NCBI RefSeq assembly: GCF_016587435.1
Contig: NZ_BNJJ01000029.1
Span: 1-64,000, forward strand
Direction: 5' to 3'
DNA length: 64,000 nt
Source of the DNA: Dictyobacter formicarum
Lineage (GTDB): Bacteria > Chloroflexota > Ktedonobacteria > Ktedonobacterales > Ktedonobacteraceae
Shown: one piece after another, positions 18,101-26,441 of the stretch
Layout: each line of letters starts with the position of its first letter
Numbering within the stretch: the first letter of the stretch is position 1
Translations under genes and position numbers: made by a program
Notes under the pieces: generated by a model
Seen by the model: only the letters and a program-made list of their open reading frames with translations
Told to the model about the DNA's origin: nothing
Databases searched by the model: none

Positions 18101-18378
18101 GTTCACGCGCCCTGATCCAGGGTGCATTTTTACTCGAATCGTTTCTGGTAGGAGCGCTCGGTAGCTTGCTAGGAATTGTGCTAGGTTTAATTCTGTCCCG
18201 CAATATTTTTGCCGCCAACTTCTTTGAGCGATACGAAACAGGTCTCTCTTTTGGCATTCCCTGGCAGCAGTTAGGTTTGATTGTTGTCTTCTCCCTCTTC
18301 GCTTCATTCCTCGGCGCTATCTTGCCTGCCTGGCAGGCTGGACGTGTCGCACCAGCAGAAGCATTGCGCTATTCATAA
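15121..18378 (+). CDS. Large FtsX/MacB-type ABC transporter permease
   Basis: 1085 residues with two FtsX-like permease modules. The N-terminal helix (about 15-35) and a large outside domain (about 70-290) lead into three helices near 300-430. A central group of helices covers about 480-670. A second outside domain (about 690-940) and three C-terminal helices (about 950-1080) follow. The cytoplasmic loops keep the ERRSEIGIARAIGVQRR and ERRQQIGMLRAMGSSR motifs typical of LolCE/MacB permeases. No ABC ATPase lies next to it; the nearest, at 39779, belongs to another exporter. It overlaps the SGNH lipoprotein gene by 4 bases, so a joint role in moving or processing envelope lipid or lipoprotein is plausible. 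Confidence 0.85.
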   Translation: MTQLFGISLDQLTPMLVIVTGIIVSGILLLAIANAIFFKIGLRNVSRRRTQMGLIVFALMLSTTLLSGVLATGDVMTAAVQSVAVYNWGNIDELVEGGHGPLGSYSQSIYTQIKRHAQHTPEIAAVGAVLHETGLLLADQTSRQVRSNVGALAVLPGSELGFGGLFDASTARPRRISALPDNAVYLNQTCATLLNAKAGDRLYLYSLRWPGHRYTMKVVAIVSNANIVGDQPVLISNLNTFQKIEKLPGKINQILIANQGGVNGVALSAQVEDRIDDWIPRDVHVIQVKQQGVQNSQNAQEIFSRIFSLFALFALAIGLLLIFLIFVLLAAERRSEIGIARAIGVQRRHLILMYLFEGTVYDLLSSLIGLQAGFGLGAALIYLLGPLLERFNFPLKFSFQPHSLLIAYCLGVIFTFISVALASWLVSRMTVSEAIRDLPEPARVRLSLHEQGAHFYQLCGQLRDCLRPGVRNWRRVRKILFEHVPEVLLSFLMTLTVTGIIPLLAGIFLAHLGLNDAEVVPFSLGLSLFVFGSVLLLKALLLQSMTVYLQLRHRYGKADFQPWFHWIDGAVAALIGLSWLAYWALPFDVLAQLGLPRFKAGIEVFFVAGVMMVLGTVWTMIANASILTAPFLALCMRIPAIFVLIKLALAYPLQRRLRTGLSVIMFSLVVFAMTVMAIITNAMQNSYVDIETQTGGYDIQATAYFKSIPDLQKSLTTHGINPADFSAIGFRHTTALGILQPGAPSPRWSIYPTQIINGGFLQGYGVHLIARAQGFQSDAAIWQALRQHPNYALIDSSALPYDPNRAYVYDPSAMNATTANVPKTPPGFDPDLTFAMSGVAQGDTSFLAVPLWVIGLHGKTATKLTVIGVVDNSDSAHFGLYVSQAAYDAKQSGIVPGSSDSPQDQSYYFKIAPGHDPRTVALQLGSAYLDYGLETTVLEDVIWQARGPRILLSNVLLAVVGLILLLGMAALALIGTRAVIERRQQIGMLRAMGSSRALIQGAFLLESFLVGALGSLLGIVLGLILSRNIFAANFFERYETGLSFGIPWQQLGLIVVFSLFASFLGAILPAWQAGRVAPAEALRYS

Positions 18379-18895
18379 GCCCGACCACATAATTCCATAT
18401 TTTATGTATGATGGGCTTCATTTCTACAAATTAGCTCAGCAAGCAACGAGGAAAATATTGCATATTAGCAGTATAAGAATTTATGGTGCCTGCATACAAA
18501 TGAAAAAGATTGTAAAAGTATCAATCTATGCGTTAAAATAATAGAATAGATGTCGTTTGCTGTGATATTTTACTTCATAGTTTGTATTCAAAGAAAGGAT
18601 ATCTATTGTAAAAGTAGTTTGTCTTGAAATGCTTACTTGTGTCCTCTCTTCTCTGTGACCACATGATAGAGATGTTGTTACGCGGGCGTGGCAATAAATG
18701 TGGATTTTTTGGCAATGTTTTGCCTTCCAGCCAGAAAAAGTAAATTATTGGTTGAACTGTGATGTGTTCTCAAGGGCTCTTGTCAGAGTGCCGCTCTCAC
18801 AAGCAGCGTGTTTGGGGTTCTACTTTAGAAGGATACTTAGGCTGATGATGTAATGAACACGCGTTGCATCATCATCATGTGACGAAGGACTGTCT
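18379..18895. other. Intergenic region with hairpin before the beta-CASP gene
   Basis: No gene seen. The sequence just after the permease stop can form an imperfect GCCC/GGGC-closed hairpin (about 18379-18418) that may terminate it. An 8-bp stem TGATGATG/CATCATCA (18843-18850, 18867-18874) lies 11 bases before the GAAGGA ribosome site of the next gene and might affect its translation. Confidence 0.4.
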
Positions 18896-21800
18896 ATGCA
18901 TGTACTATTTATTGGTGGCACCAATGAAGTTGGCGCCAGTTGTCTTGCTGTTCAAATTGCCAGTCAATGGATTGTTATTGATGCTGGTGTGCGCGTAGAC
19001 CGCAGTGCCGATCCTCTTCCTGATTTTGCATTACTGGAGGACAAAGATGTCCGCGCAATCTTTGTCACACATGCCCATGCCGACCATATCGGGGCATTGC
19101 CACTTTTACATCAGGCGTACCCAAATATCCCTATTTTTGCTTCACGCGCGACCGGTTTATTGATGGAAGTGATGCTGGCAGATGCTCAGCGTATCATGCA
19201 ACGTCGGGCCGTTGACGAAATGGAGCTGCCTCTTTATCCCAGTGACCTGGTTGAGCGTATGCTCAATCAAGTTCGTCCATTGCCAGTTGGCGAAGCTGTC
19301 ACGATTCCAGAACTGCCTGATGTGACTGTTCTTACCAGTCCGGCTGGTCATATTGCCGGAGCCGTTAGCCTGGGTTTTGTGGCGCCTGACGGCTCTCTGG
19401 TTGTCTCTGGTGATATCAGCGTAACCGAGCAGCGCACCGTTTCAGGAGCCCAGCCACCACCGATTGAGAAACCCGATCTCCTCATTTTAGAGGCCACCTA
19501 TGGTGCGCGGCTGCATGCCAATCGGCAAGCAGAAGAGCAGCGGTTGGCGCAAGCAGTCGCCGAAGGTATTGAGCGTGGCGGTCATGTTTTGATCCCTTGT
19601 TTTGGCCTGGGAAGAGGGCAGGAAGTACTGCTGCTGCTGGTCGATGCCCAGCAGAAAGGATTGATTCCAGAATTTCCAATCTATGTCGATGGCCTGGTGC
19701 GCCGTGTATGTTCAACCTATCATCTCTTGCCGGAAGCACTGATCCCAAGGTTAACGCGTCAGATTAGCAAAGGCTATTATCCTTTTGCGGGACGGCGCAT
19801 TACATACGTCAAGGATGAGCATGATCGGGAACGTATCCTGGCGGGCGAACCGGCCTGCATCGTTTCAAGCTCTGGCATGCTGACAGGTGGCCCAAGCGTC
19901 TGGTATGCCTCGCGTCTGATTTCTAATCCACAGGCTTCTATTTTAATTACCAGTTATCAGGATGAGGAATCGCCAGGCAAGCGCTTATTGGATGTGGTGG
20001 ATCGGCGGCAGGATCACCTCGACCTGGATGGCGTCAGCACCCCGATACATTGTCACATTGGCAAGTATAGCCTGTCGGCCCACGCCGATGCTGGCGAACT
20101 GGCCAGCTATGCCGCTTCCCTGCAACCATTATATGTAGCTCTTGTTCATGGGGATGAAGAGTCGCGCCTGGCATTACGTGCTCGCCTGCCTGATGCCGAG
20201 GTTTTATTGCCCGACAATGCGGCAGAGTTTACCATTTCGGCTGGCCGGGTTGTACATCCTATCATGCAGCATCATGCGGCCACACTATCCCAACTGGCTG
20301 TCGGCATCGGCAAAGGACAACCTTTCGAGCGTACGCATGTGGAGCAACTCTGGCAGGCTGTCTCTCAGATCCCGACCCTTCGTATCGTGACCGCGCGCGA
20401 ACTGGCTCTGATCTGGGAAGGGCAGGCGCATGAAGAGACAATTACTCGTATTCTGGATGTACTCAAACAAGATCCGCGCTATCGCTACTTTATGCCGCAT
20501 CGAGCACTTGAAGAAGCATTTTATGTGCGTGGCAAAAGCACCTCCTCGGAACTCTTCAGCGATTTGATTGGCCAGGTTCTTTTTGTACAGGTCGCCTTTA
20601 GCGGCAGCCCAATGCCCGCTTTATGTCGAGGTCTCTTGCCGACTGCCTCCGTACGTGTGCAGTTTGCTCCAGGTATCTCCGACCGTATTCGCTACGCCTA
20701 CTCCACGATTCTGGATGTGCTTGGAGCCCTGCCTGAGCACCTGGAAGAACGCCAGGTCTCATCCTATCTAACTGAACTGAGCCGCCAGGCGCGCGTGCTA
20801 CGACGCTCGCTTTCTGCCCAGAATCTGGCCCTGGCCTGTAAGGAGAATACCAGCTATACACTGAGCGAACTCTGCGAACTGATTGGCGTCTCTTCCACCG
20901 AACTGGTCGATCGCCTGGCTGTCGCCGACCTGGTCCAGCGTACCTCTTCGCTCTTTTACGTGCAGCAGATGCCCCAATTTGAAGAAGGCCAGACCATCTA
21001 CACGCTGGCCCCCGGCTGGCAAGAAGCGCTTAAGAAAGACGAGAGCGAGCTTCCGGCCTCCCAGATTGATCGCCGTGTGGTGTTACAGATTCTGGAACAG
21101 CATATCGGTAATCCACCAGACCTCTACCGGAGACGCTTTGATCCGGATACAGGCGACCTCACGCTCTCCTTCCACTTCCCAGATATCGCCAAGAAGAAGT
21201 ACCAGCAGGCTTTGACCGAAGCCGCTGAAGAGGCTGATGTAAATATCACCATATCGCCATATGCCCATCAGGATGCGCTTAGTGAGGTGGCTCAGCAGGT
21301 GTTGCCGGAGGGATTGAGCATCCAGAGCCATCCTTCAGTATATCAAGAAACCAAACATATCCATTTTGAAGTGATAGGGCAAACAACGCCACGAGCTTTG
21401 AAAGAAGCTCAGGCCCGTTATCGTGAACGAACAGGCTGGCATATAACGTTTACCGGCGTAACTATTGGCTCTACTGCTGTTCCTCAGACATTGCCCGAGA
21501 CGGTCGCGGAGCCACTTGCCAGCGTGCTACTTGCACGTGAAGATGCGGTGAATATAGCCGAACAACGCCTCAGTTCTCTACCAGGCTTTATGCAGATCGA
21601 TGTAGAGGAAGCCAGCTATAGTTTAATTGTTTCGTTTTTGTTTCCAGACGTTGCCCGTGGACGCCATGCCTCTTTATGGCAGGAAATTGCCGATGCAACT
21701 GGCTGGCACGTAAAGATCGTCCCGATCGCTGCGCGCGAAGCCCTGATCGAGGTCGCCCGGCGCTCACTGCCTGAGGGCCTGGTCTGCGTCGGAATTCCGG

Positions 21801-23110
21801 AAGTATTGCCTGCTCAAAAGACTGTACGCCTCATCTATGACGGTTATGATTCTCATGAAGACATCAACGATGCGCGCACCGAATTTCAGGTCACGACCGG
21901 TTGGATGCTATCACTGCTGCATACTTCATCTGTTGCTAGTACTGCAACCAGCGGCCACCAGCATAGCCGGGCGGTTGCGGCACGTTCTTCCGACAAGCCA
22001 TATCGCATGGAGGACGCGCTACATTATGCGCAAGAGTTATTGAAACCTCTGCCTGGTTATTTACGGGTAAAAGTAGAGATTGATAGTCGAACACTGATAC
22101 CACGCTTTACCTTTCCAGATATCGCCAGGGAACGCTATGCGGAACAACTGGCCTCTATCTCGGCGGTGACCGGTTGGAATGTACGTTTGCACATGATTAT
22201 TTATCCACCGGCGCTGAAAGAGGTACTGGCTCGCATCTTACCCGAAGGGCTCTCATGCGTTGACACACCATCGATCTATCAAGAAAAGCGCAAAGTAGGT
22301 ATTGTTTGCGTCGGACAGGCCGCATCCGAATTGGTAGAGGAGGCGCAACGACGTTTCACTGAAGATACCGGTTGGGAGCTTGAACTACGCGGATCTTCCG
22401 TTGAGCCCCTGGTCGAAGAAAGCGTACCAGAGCATACCCCCATTTTATCTCGCAGCATGGTAATGATCAGAGTGATTGAAACATTTGGGTCTGCGCCTGA
22501 CTTCTATCAACTGGGTGTAGATGACAAGCGCACCACCCTCTGGCTGCATTTTTACTTTCCTGAATTGGCCCGTAGCCGCTACGCTGCAGAACTCGAGCGC
22601 CTGTCTCTGGAGACCGGTTGGAGAATCGATGTTGATAAAGATGTCCATCAAAAAGCTCTGATCGAAACTGTTATACGCTTATTGCCAGCGGATGTAACCA
22701 TTATTGGAAAGAAATCCGTCCTGCACGAGCAATTGACGTTGCGGCTGACCTGTACCGGTGCTCTGGAACCAGAGCAGTTGCGGCATATCCAACAACGCTT
22801 TACTGAGGAAACCGGCTGGAACCTCGTTCTGGACTTTTCGGGTCAACAAGCGTTTTATCTGGCCTCCAATGGAAGCGAGCAAAAAGCGCTGGCTGAAAGT
22901 ACGTCCAGAGAACCTTTACATGAGCGAGATGCTCAGGTTATAGTGCAGACCAAACTGGGCACGTATGGAAATGTACGGCGTTTATTGGTAGATGCTATTC
23001 GCCATATTCTCCTGGTCAATTTCCAGTTTACCAATGGACAACGGCACATCGATGCCGCGCTCCTGGCAGAATTGGAAAAAGAAACGGGCTGGCATATCCA
23101 GTTAACATGA
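18896..23110 (+). CDS. MBL-fold beta-CASP nuclease-like protein with tandem TGW repeats
   Basis: A 1404-residue cytosolic protein. Residues 1-455 are a complete metallo-beta-lactamase/beta-CASP domain like those of CPSF73-type and RNase J-type RNases: HAHADH near 61, SPAGHIAG near 148, SGDIS near 169, ILEATYG near 199, SSSGMLTGGP near 323, and the later metal His in SAHAD and LVHGD (about 400-420). Residues 455-720 are helical with a winged-helix feel (YTLSELCELIGVSSTELVDRL). Residues 733-1404 hold a repeat array of about nine 60-residue beta-alpha-beta units; eight end in Thr-Gly-Trp. RNA processing or decay is the likely role. The ATG has GAAGGA 7 bases upstream. The repeat array matches no family I can name with confidence. 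Confidence 0.85.
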   Translation: MHVLFIGGTNEVGASCLAVQIASQWIVIDAGVRVDRSADPLPDFALLEDKDVRAIFVTHAHADHIGALPLLHQAYPNIPIFASRATGLLMEVMLADAQRIMQRRAVDEMELPLYPSDLVERMLNQVRPLPVGEAVTIPELPDVTVLTSPAGHIAGAVSLGFVAPDGSLVVSGDISVTEQRTVSGAQPPPIEKPDLLILEATYGARLHANRQAEEQRLAQAVAEGIERGGHVLIPCFGLGRGQEVLLLLVDAQQKGLIPEFPIYVDGLVRRVCSTYHLLPEALIPRLTRQISKGYYPFAGRRITYVKDEHDRERILAGEPACIVSSSGMLTGGPSVWYASRLISNPQASILITSYQDEESPGKRLLDVVDRRQDHLDLDGVSTPIHCHIGKYSLSAHADAGELASYAASLQPLYVALVHGDEESRLALRARLPDAEVLLPDNAAEFTISAGRVVHPIMQHHAATLSQLAVGIGKGQPFERTHVEQLWQAVSQIPTLRIVTARELALIWEGQAHEETITRILDVLKQDPRYRYFMPHRALEEAFYVRGKSTSSELFSDLIGQVLFVQVAFSGSPMPALCRGLLPTASVRVQFAPGISDRIRYAYSTILDVLGALPEHLEERQVSSYLTELSRQARVLRRSLSAQNLALACKENTSYTLSELCELIGVSSTELVDRLAVADLVQRTSSLFYVQQMPQFEEGQTIYTLAPGWQEALKKDESELPASQIDRRVVLQILEQHIGNPPDLYRRRFDPDTGDLTLSFHFPDIAKKKYQQALTEAAEEADVNITISPYAHQDALSEVAQQVLPEGLSIQSHPSVYQETKHIHFEVIGQTTPRALKEAQARYRERTGWHITFTGVTIGSTAVPQTLPETVAEPLASVLLAREDAVNIAEQRLSSLPGFMQIDVEEASYSLIVSFLFPDVARGRHASLWQEIADATGWHVKIVPIAAREALIEVARRSLPEGLVCVGIPEVLPAQKTVRLIYDGYDSHEDINDARTEFQVTTGWMLSLLHTSSVASTATSGHQHSRAVAARSSDKPYRMEDALHYAQELLKPLPGYLRVKVEIDSRTLIPRFTFPDIARERYAEQLASISAVTGWNVRLHMIIYPPALKEVLARILPEGLSCVDTPSIYQEKRKVGIVCVGQAASELVEEAQRRFTEDTGWELELRGSSVEPLVEESVPEHTPILSRSMVMIRVIETFGSAPDFYQLGVDDKRTTLWLHFYFPELARSRYAAELERLSLETGWRIDVDKDVHQKALIETVIRLLPADVTIIGKKSVLHEQLTLRLTCTGALEPEQLRHIQQRFTEETGWNLVLDFSGQQAFYLASNGSEQKALAESTSREPLHERDAQVIVQTKLGTYGNVRRLLVDAIRHILLVNFQFTNGQRHIDAALLAELEKETGWHIQLT

Positions 23111-23133
23111 GCTGCATAGAATAGAAAAAGGAA

Positions 23134-23161
23134 GCCTCGCAGGGGGAGAGACCTGCGAGGC
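23134..23161 (-). terminator. Terminator of the GT4 gene
   Basis: GCCTCGCAGG/CCTGCGAGGC with an 8-base loop. On the minus strand it is followed by TTCCTTTTTC. It may also limit read-through from the beta-CASP gene. Confidence 0.65.
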
Positions 23162-23192
23162 CGAAATATATACTTATCCACGAGCGCCATTG

Positions 23193-24368
23193 CTACGCGG
23201 AGAGCATATCTGAGGTGGAGGCACCGACCAGAGGCTGCGTCGTGACCGGAGCCGTGGCCAGCCTGCCATGGTCATGAGATGCTAGAACGTTGTCATAAAC
23301 AGTCAGATATTTTTCGGCCATGACGCGGGCCGAAAAATAGCGCTCAGCATGTTCATGGACAAGATGACGATCAATGGTAGCAATGCGATTCATATAGTGT
23401 GCCATTTCTACCACATTGTGCGCGAGAAATCCTGTACGTCCGTGGGCAATAATTTCTGTGGCTGCGCCAGCAGCAAAAGAGATGACCGGACAGCCCAATG
23501 CCATCGCCCTGATCATCTCAATGCTGAAAGGCTCTCCCCGTTGCAGAGGAGCCAGCAGGGCTCGGGCCTGACCTAACAATTCGATGTTATTTTGATAGGT
23601 TGCTGGTCCGACGTACTGAATATCCTGTCCATTGATATACGGTTCCACCAGATGCCGATAGTAATCCATCGCATCTCGATTGTGGGCCTCTTTAATGCCA
23701 GCCAGGATCAATGGTTGCTGTGCGCGCCTGGCGGCCTCAATAGCCAGATGAGCGCCAGCCTCATAGGTAAAGCGTCCCTGCCAGATAAAATAATCGCCAG
23801 TGGGCTGAGGATCGATGTCGCACGTATCGATGTGAACGCCATGATGAACAATGCCCGCAAAGCGTGTCTCCGGTGAGTGTCGTGCTACTTGCTCGCGCGC
23901 ACTTTCGCTCGTGGCAACCAGGGGTACTTGTTGCGCCCACTCCATAAAATAGTCATCTGCATCACCCGTCCAATTATCCATGGTGCGATCGAATGGAAAG
24001 TAGCCATGTAAGGTAGCGACGAGCGGAGTCGACATCATCGCCGCCAACGGAAAAATATACATATCACTACTAGAGGCGAGGTGGGTATGCACGATATCAA
24101 AATCGTGCTCAGCTATATATTCGAGTGATTTATGTAAATGATAGTATGCCTTCAACGTGGCTTGCCAGGGCACACCTTCTGTAATCAAAGACTTTGGAAT
24201 AAAAGAAACCTGTTTAGCGGATGTATGTGCATCTGCAGGTGCAAACAGGGTCACCTCATGTCCAAGAGCGACTAGTTCCTCAACAAGATGATAAATTACA
24301 TATTCAGTAGTACCATAATTTTTGGGAGGTATCGTGATCCAGGGTGGTGCTACCTGTGCAATTTTCAT
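23193..24368 (-). CDS. Family 4 glycosyltransferase
   Basis: 391 residues with the GT-B fold. The N-terminal Rossmann half starts MKIAQVAPPWITIPPKNYG, with a Gly/Thr loop and HTHLASSSD near 95. The C-terminal half has FIWQGRFTYEAGAHLAIEAA near 195 and the GT4 nucleotide-sugar motif EPFSIEMIRAMALGCPVI near 282. It transfers a sugar from a nucleotide donor, probably for envelope or exopolysaccharide; the acceptor is unknown. No partner sugar genes are adjacent. Confidence 0.88.
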   Translation of the reverse strand: MKIAQVAPPWITIPPKNYGTTEYVIYHLVEELVALGHEVTLFAPADAHTSAKQVSFIPKSLITEGVPWQATLKAYYHLHKSLEYIAEHDFDIVHTHLASSSDMYIFPLAAMMSTPLVATLHGYFPFDRTMDNWTGDADDYFMEWAQQVPLVATSESAREQVARHSPETRFAGIVHHGVHIDTCDIDPQPTGDYFIWQGRFTYEAGAHLAIEAARRAQQPLILAGIKEAHNRDAMDYYRHLVEPYINGQDIQYVGPATYQNNIELLGQARALLAPLQRGEPFSIEMIRAMALGCPVISFAAGAATEIIAHGRTGFLAHNVVEMAHYMNRIATIDRHLVHEHAERYFSARVMAEKYLTVYDNVLASHDHGRLATAPVTTQPLVGASTSDMLSA

Positions 24369-24579
24369 ACGTGCCTCACTCTTTCTGTTGACCTGTACAT
24401 TCTGTGCCGCTTCTAAGATGACAACAGGAAAAACACTAAGTGTATGATGTGATAGTATTTACGCCCATGTTAATTCAGATTCTATTTCATGTAAGTGTTT
24501 TATCTGTTTGTATATATATAGACTGCAAAATTTCTCGGTTATTAATAAAGATATAGCCGTCAAAAAATATTGTGCTGTG

Positions 24580-24633
24580 AAAAGTATATGGAAACGCTGC
24601 CTGGACGCGGCTTGCTGCGCTCATCCAAATGAA
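24580..24633. repeat. Dispersed repeat, family B, copy 2
   Basis: A compact copy of the element at 1640-1760. The first block, 24580-24620, aligns with 1640-1682, and 24619-24633 is identical to 1746-1760. It sits about 50 bp upstream of the -10 box of the following gene. No gene is seen between 24369 and 24719. Confidence 0.5.
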
Positions 24634-24681
24634 AGGCAGGCTGCGAAAATTGCACTGGACAATTGTAACCTGGCTGTAACG

Positions 24682-24687
24682 TATAAT
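24682..24687 (+). promoter_or_regulatory. -10 box of the flavin oxidoreductase gene
   Basis: TATAAT, 33 bases before ATG 24720. No good -35 is visible at 16-18 bp. Confidence 0.45.
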
Positions 24688-24719
24688 AGAGGGCAGAGAG
24701 TTAACCAAGGAGAATGTGT

Positions 24720-25574
24720 ATGAAATTTGGACTTGCGATCCCTAATTGCCATGGGGATTTTGCCGATATTCATCTGGTGTCAGAAGTTGCTTATGAAGCT
24801 GAACAAGCTGGCTGGGATGGCCTTTTTGTCTGGGATCACATTGGTGATAAATGGGGTGATGAAGTACTTGACCCCTGGGTGATGCTGTCCGCGATGGCGA
24901 TGCGCACACGCACTGTCAGGCTTGGTACTATGGTGACACCTGTGACGAGGCGCCGGCCCTGGAAACTAGCTCGTGAGGTCGCTACGCTGGATCATCTTTC
25001 TAACGGACGCATGATTTTAGGGGTTGGCAGTGGCGGAGGTATTGAATATGTCAATTACCACGAGCCTGGAGATGCAAAAACATATGGCGAGCGCATGGAT
25101 GAAGCGCTTGAATTGCTATCACTGCTCTGGAACGGAGAGCGTATTTCTTATGCTGGGCAGTATTATCAGATTGAGAACGTTCGCCATTTGCCGCGCCCCA
25201 TTCAGCAACCGCGTATTCCGATCTGGGTTGGCGGTGTCTGGCCAAATAAAAAGCCGATGCGCCGGGCTGCACAGTGGGATGGAGTGTGTCCAATTGGCAA
25301 AGGCGTGGGCATGACAGAGCAGATGACCCCTGAGCAGGCACATGCCTGCTTTGATTATGTACGCTCGCAGCAGAGTCCAGAGCAGGTTACCGAAGATTAT
25401 GCGTGTGTACAGTGGGGTATTCTAGATGGCAAGGATCGCGGCCATGATGCCGCCCTAGTCTCCGTTTATGCCGAGGTAGGTGCTAACTGGTGGATAGAAA
25501 ATTTAAGCTGGGAGCGAGGCTCCCTACAAGAATTGCGTCCGTTTATCCATCAAGGCCCTCCAGTTCACTCCTAA
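24720..25574 (+). CDS. Luciferase-like (LLM class) flavin-dependent oxidoreductase
   Basis: A 284-residue TIM-barrel protein of the bacterial luciferase-like superfamily, which uses FMN or F420. Visible landmarks are GLFVWDHIGD near 35, the TRTVRLGTMVTPVTRRRPW strand near 62, LDHLSNGRMILGVGSGG near 90, the YYQIENVRHLPRPIQQPRIPIWVGG segment around 145-165 and RRAAQWDGVCPI. Which cofactor and substrate it uses cannot be told. ATG 24720 is preferred over 24714 because AAGGAG is 7 bases upstream of it. Confidence 0.88.
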   Translation: MKFGLAIPNCHGDFADIHLVSEVAYEAEQAGWDGLFVWDHIGDKWGDEVLDPWVMLSAMAMRTRTVRLGTMVTPVTRRRPWKLAREVATLDHLSNGRMILGVGSGGGIEYVNYHEPGDAKTYGERMDEALELLSLLWNGERISYAGQYYQIENVRHLPRPIQQPRIPIWVGGVWPNKKPMRRAAQWDGVCPIGKGVGMTEQMTPEQAHACFDYVRSQQSPEQVTEDYACVQWGILDGKDRGHDAALVSVYAEVGANWWIENLSWERGSLQELRPFIHQGPPVHS

Positions 25575-25660
25575 AAGCACAATACAAAGTATGAACTTTC
25601 GCACCTTCGGAGCTCAATAGAGCTTTTAGTATGTGTCTGAAGCCTATCACCATCAGAAGC

Positions 25661-25815
25661 AAAGCGCCCCCATACAGGCGGGCGCCTACGCGCCCGAGCC
25701 CTTTATATTCGTTGGTGCAGCTACTCGTGCTTTGCGCGGATAGCTGCACCAACGAATATAAAGACCTATTGAGCGCCGAAGGCGCGTAGTGTCAGGGGCC
25801 ATAGGCGGTGAAACG
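25661..25815. repeat. Dispersed hairpin element, family A, copy 3
   Basis: A perfect 23-bp stem (arms 25701-25723 and 25741-25763, 17-base loop) lies between GC-rich flanks. The right flank 25772-25800 matches 37494-37522 at 26 of 29 positions and contains the mini-hairpin GCGCC-GAA-GGCGC. CTACGCGCC in the left flank is complementary to GGCGCGTAG in the right flank, so the whole element can fold as one structure. The stem shares GTTGGTGCAGC with copy 2. Confidence 0.7.
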
Positions 25816-26280
25816 CATGGCATTCAGACCCACTCTAAAAAACGCTCAGGCGCGCATGCACCCACACCCAGGGAAGCGCGACACAACCCTCATGATGATG
25901 GGGAGTCCGACGCATTTGGAAAGGTGATAAAATGTCAGTCAGGTCTCTACAAGCGGACGAAGCTATTATTAAGGTATCTTATCCACTTTGGATTATAAAG
26001 AGACATAGGAAGATAATTATGCAATTTTGATTACCTGGTGATATAGGTGGGGAGTTGTTTTGTTGCGTTGTTGCACATGTATACTGTAAAAGCTCGCGTA
26101 TATCTCGTTAATAGTTTATAGAGTCTTTATAAGGGAATTGAGATCGCTTCAAAATAGTTTACATTCGCTTACATGTATTAATCTCGGCTTATAATCGAGC
26201 GTATTAAAAAAAGATAAAAAAAATTGGCAAATGCCTTAAAAGTGTATGCTTCTACCGCTTCTTGTGTTATAAATGAGGAT
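25816..26280. other. Intergenic region, no gene seen
   Basis: AT-rich toward its end, with no convincing reading frame. A possible promoter for the RNA candidate that follows is a TATAAA at 26268-26273, but no clear -35 accompanies it. Confidence 0.35.
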
Positions 26281-26289
26281 AAGAAAATA

Positions 26290-26411
26290 AAGCATCAGGA
26301 AAACACCTGATGTACCAACCATGATGCTTAGCTCGCTCAGGTGGTGTCATCTCTTTTTCTGAGATGATATTAGGGAGACAAGGGTCTGCGCCCTCGGTCT
26401 CCCCTTTTTTT
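26290..26411 (+). ncRNA. Candidate structured small RNA with intrinsic terminator
   Basis: About 120 nt between convergent genes, with no reading frame. Stem options near the 5' end exclude each other: CATCAGG/CCTGATG (26293-26299, 26306-26312) or AAGCATCA/TGATGCTT (26290-26297, 26322-26329). A hairpin TCATCTC/GAGATGA (26347-26367) follows. A GGGAGAC/GTCTCCC terminator with inner AGGG/CCCT pairs (26373-26403) and seven T (26405-26411) ends it. The T tract only suits plus-strand transcription, so this is not simply the terminator of the lipoprotein gene at 26442. It matches no RNA family I know. Confidence 0.5.
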
Positions 26412-26441
26412 GCGTGCTAGAAAAAGTTATGAACAAGCACT

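Noticed and set aside
25661..25815. Family A elements as CRISPR repeats
   Set aside because: There is no array of evenly spaced short repeats with unique spacers, and no cas genes are in the window.
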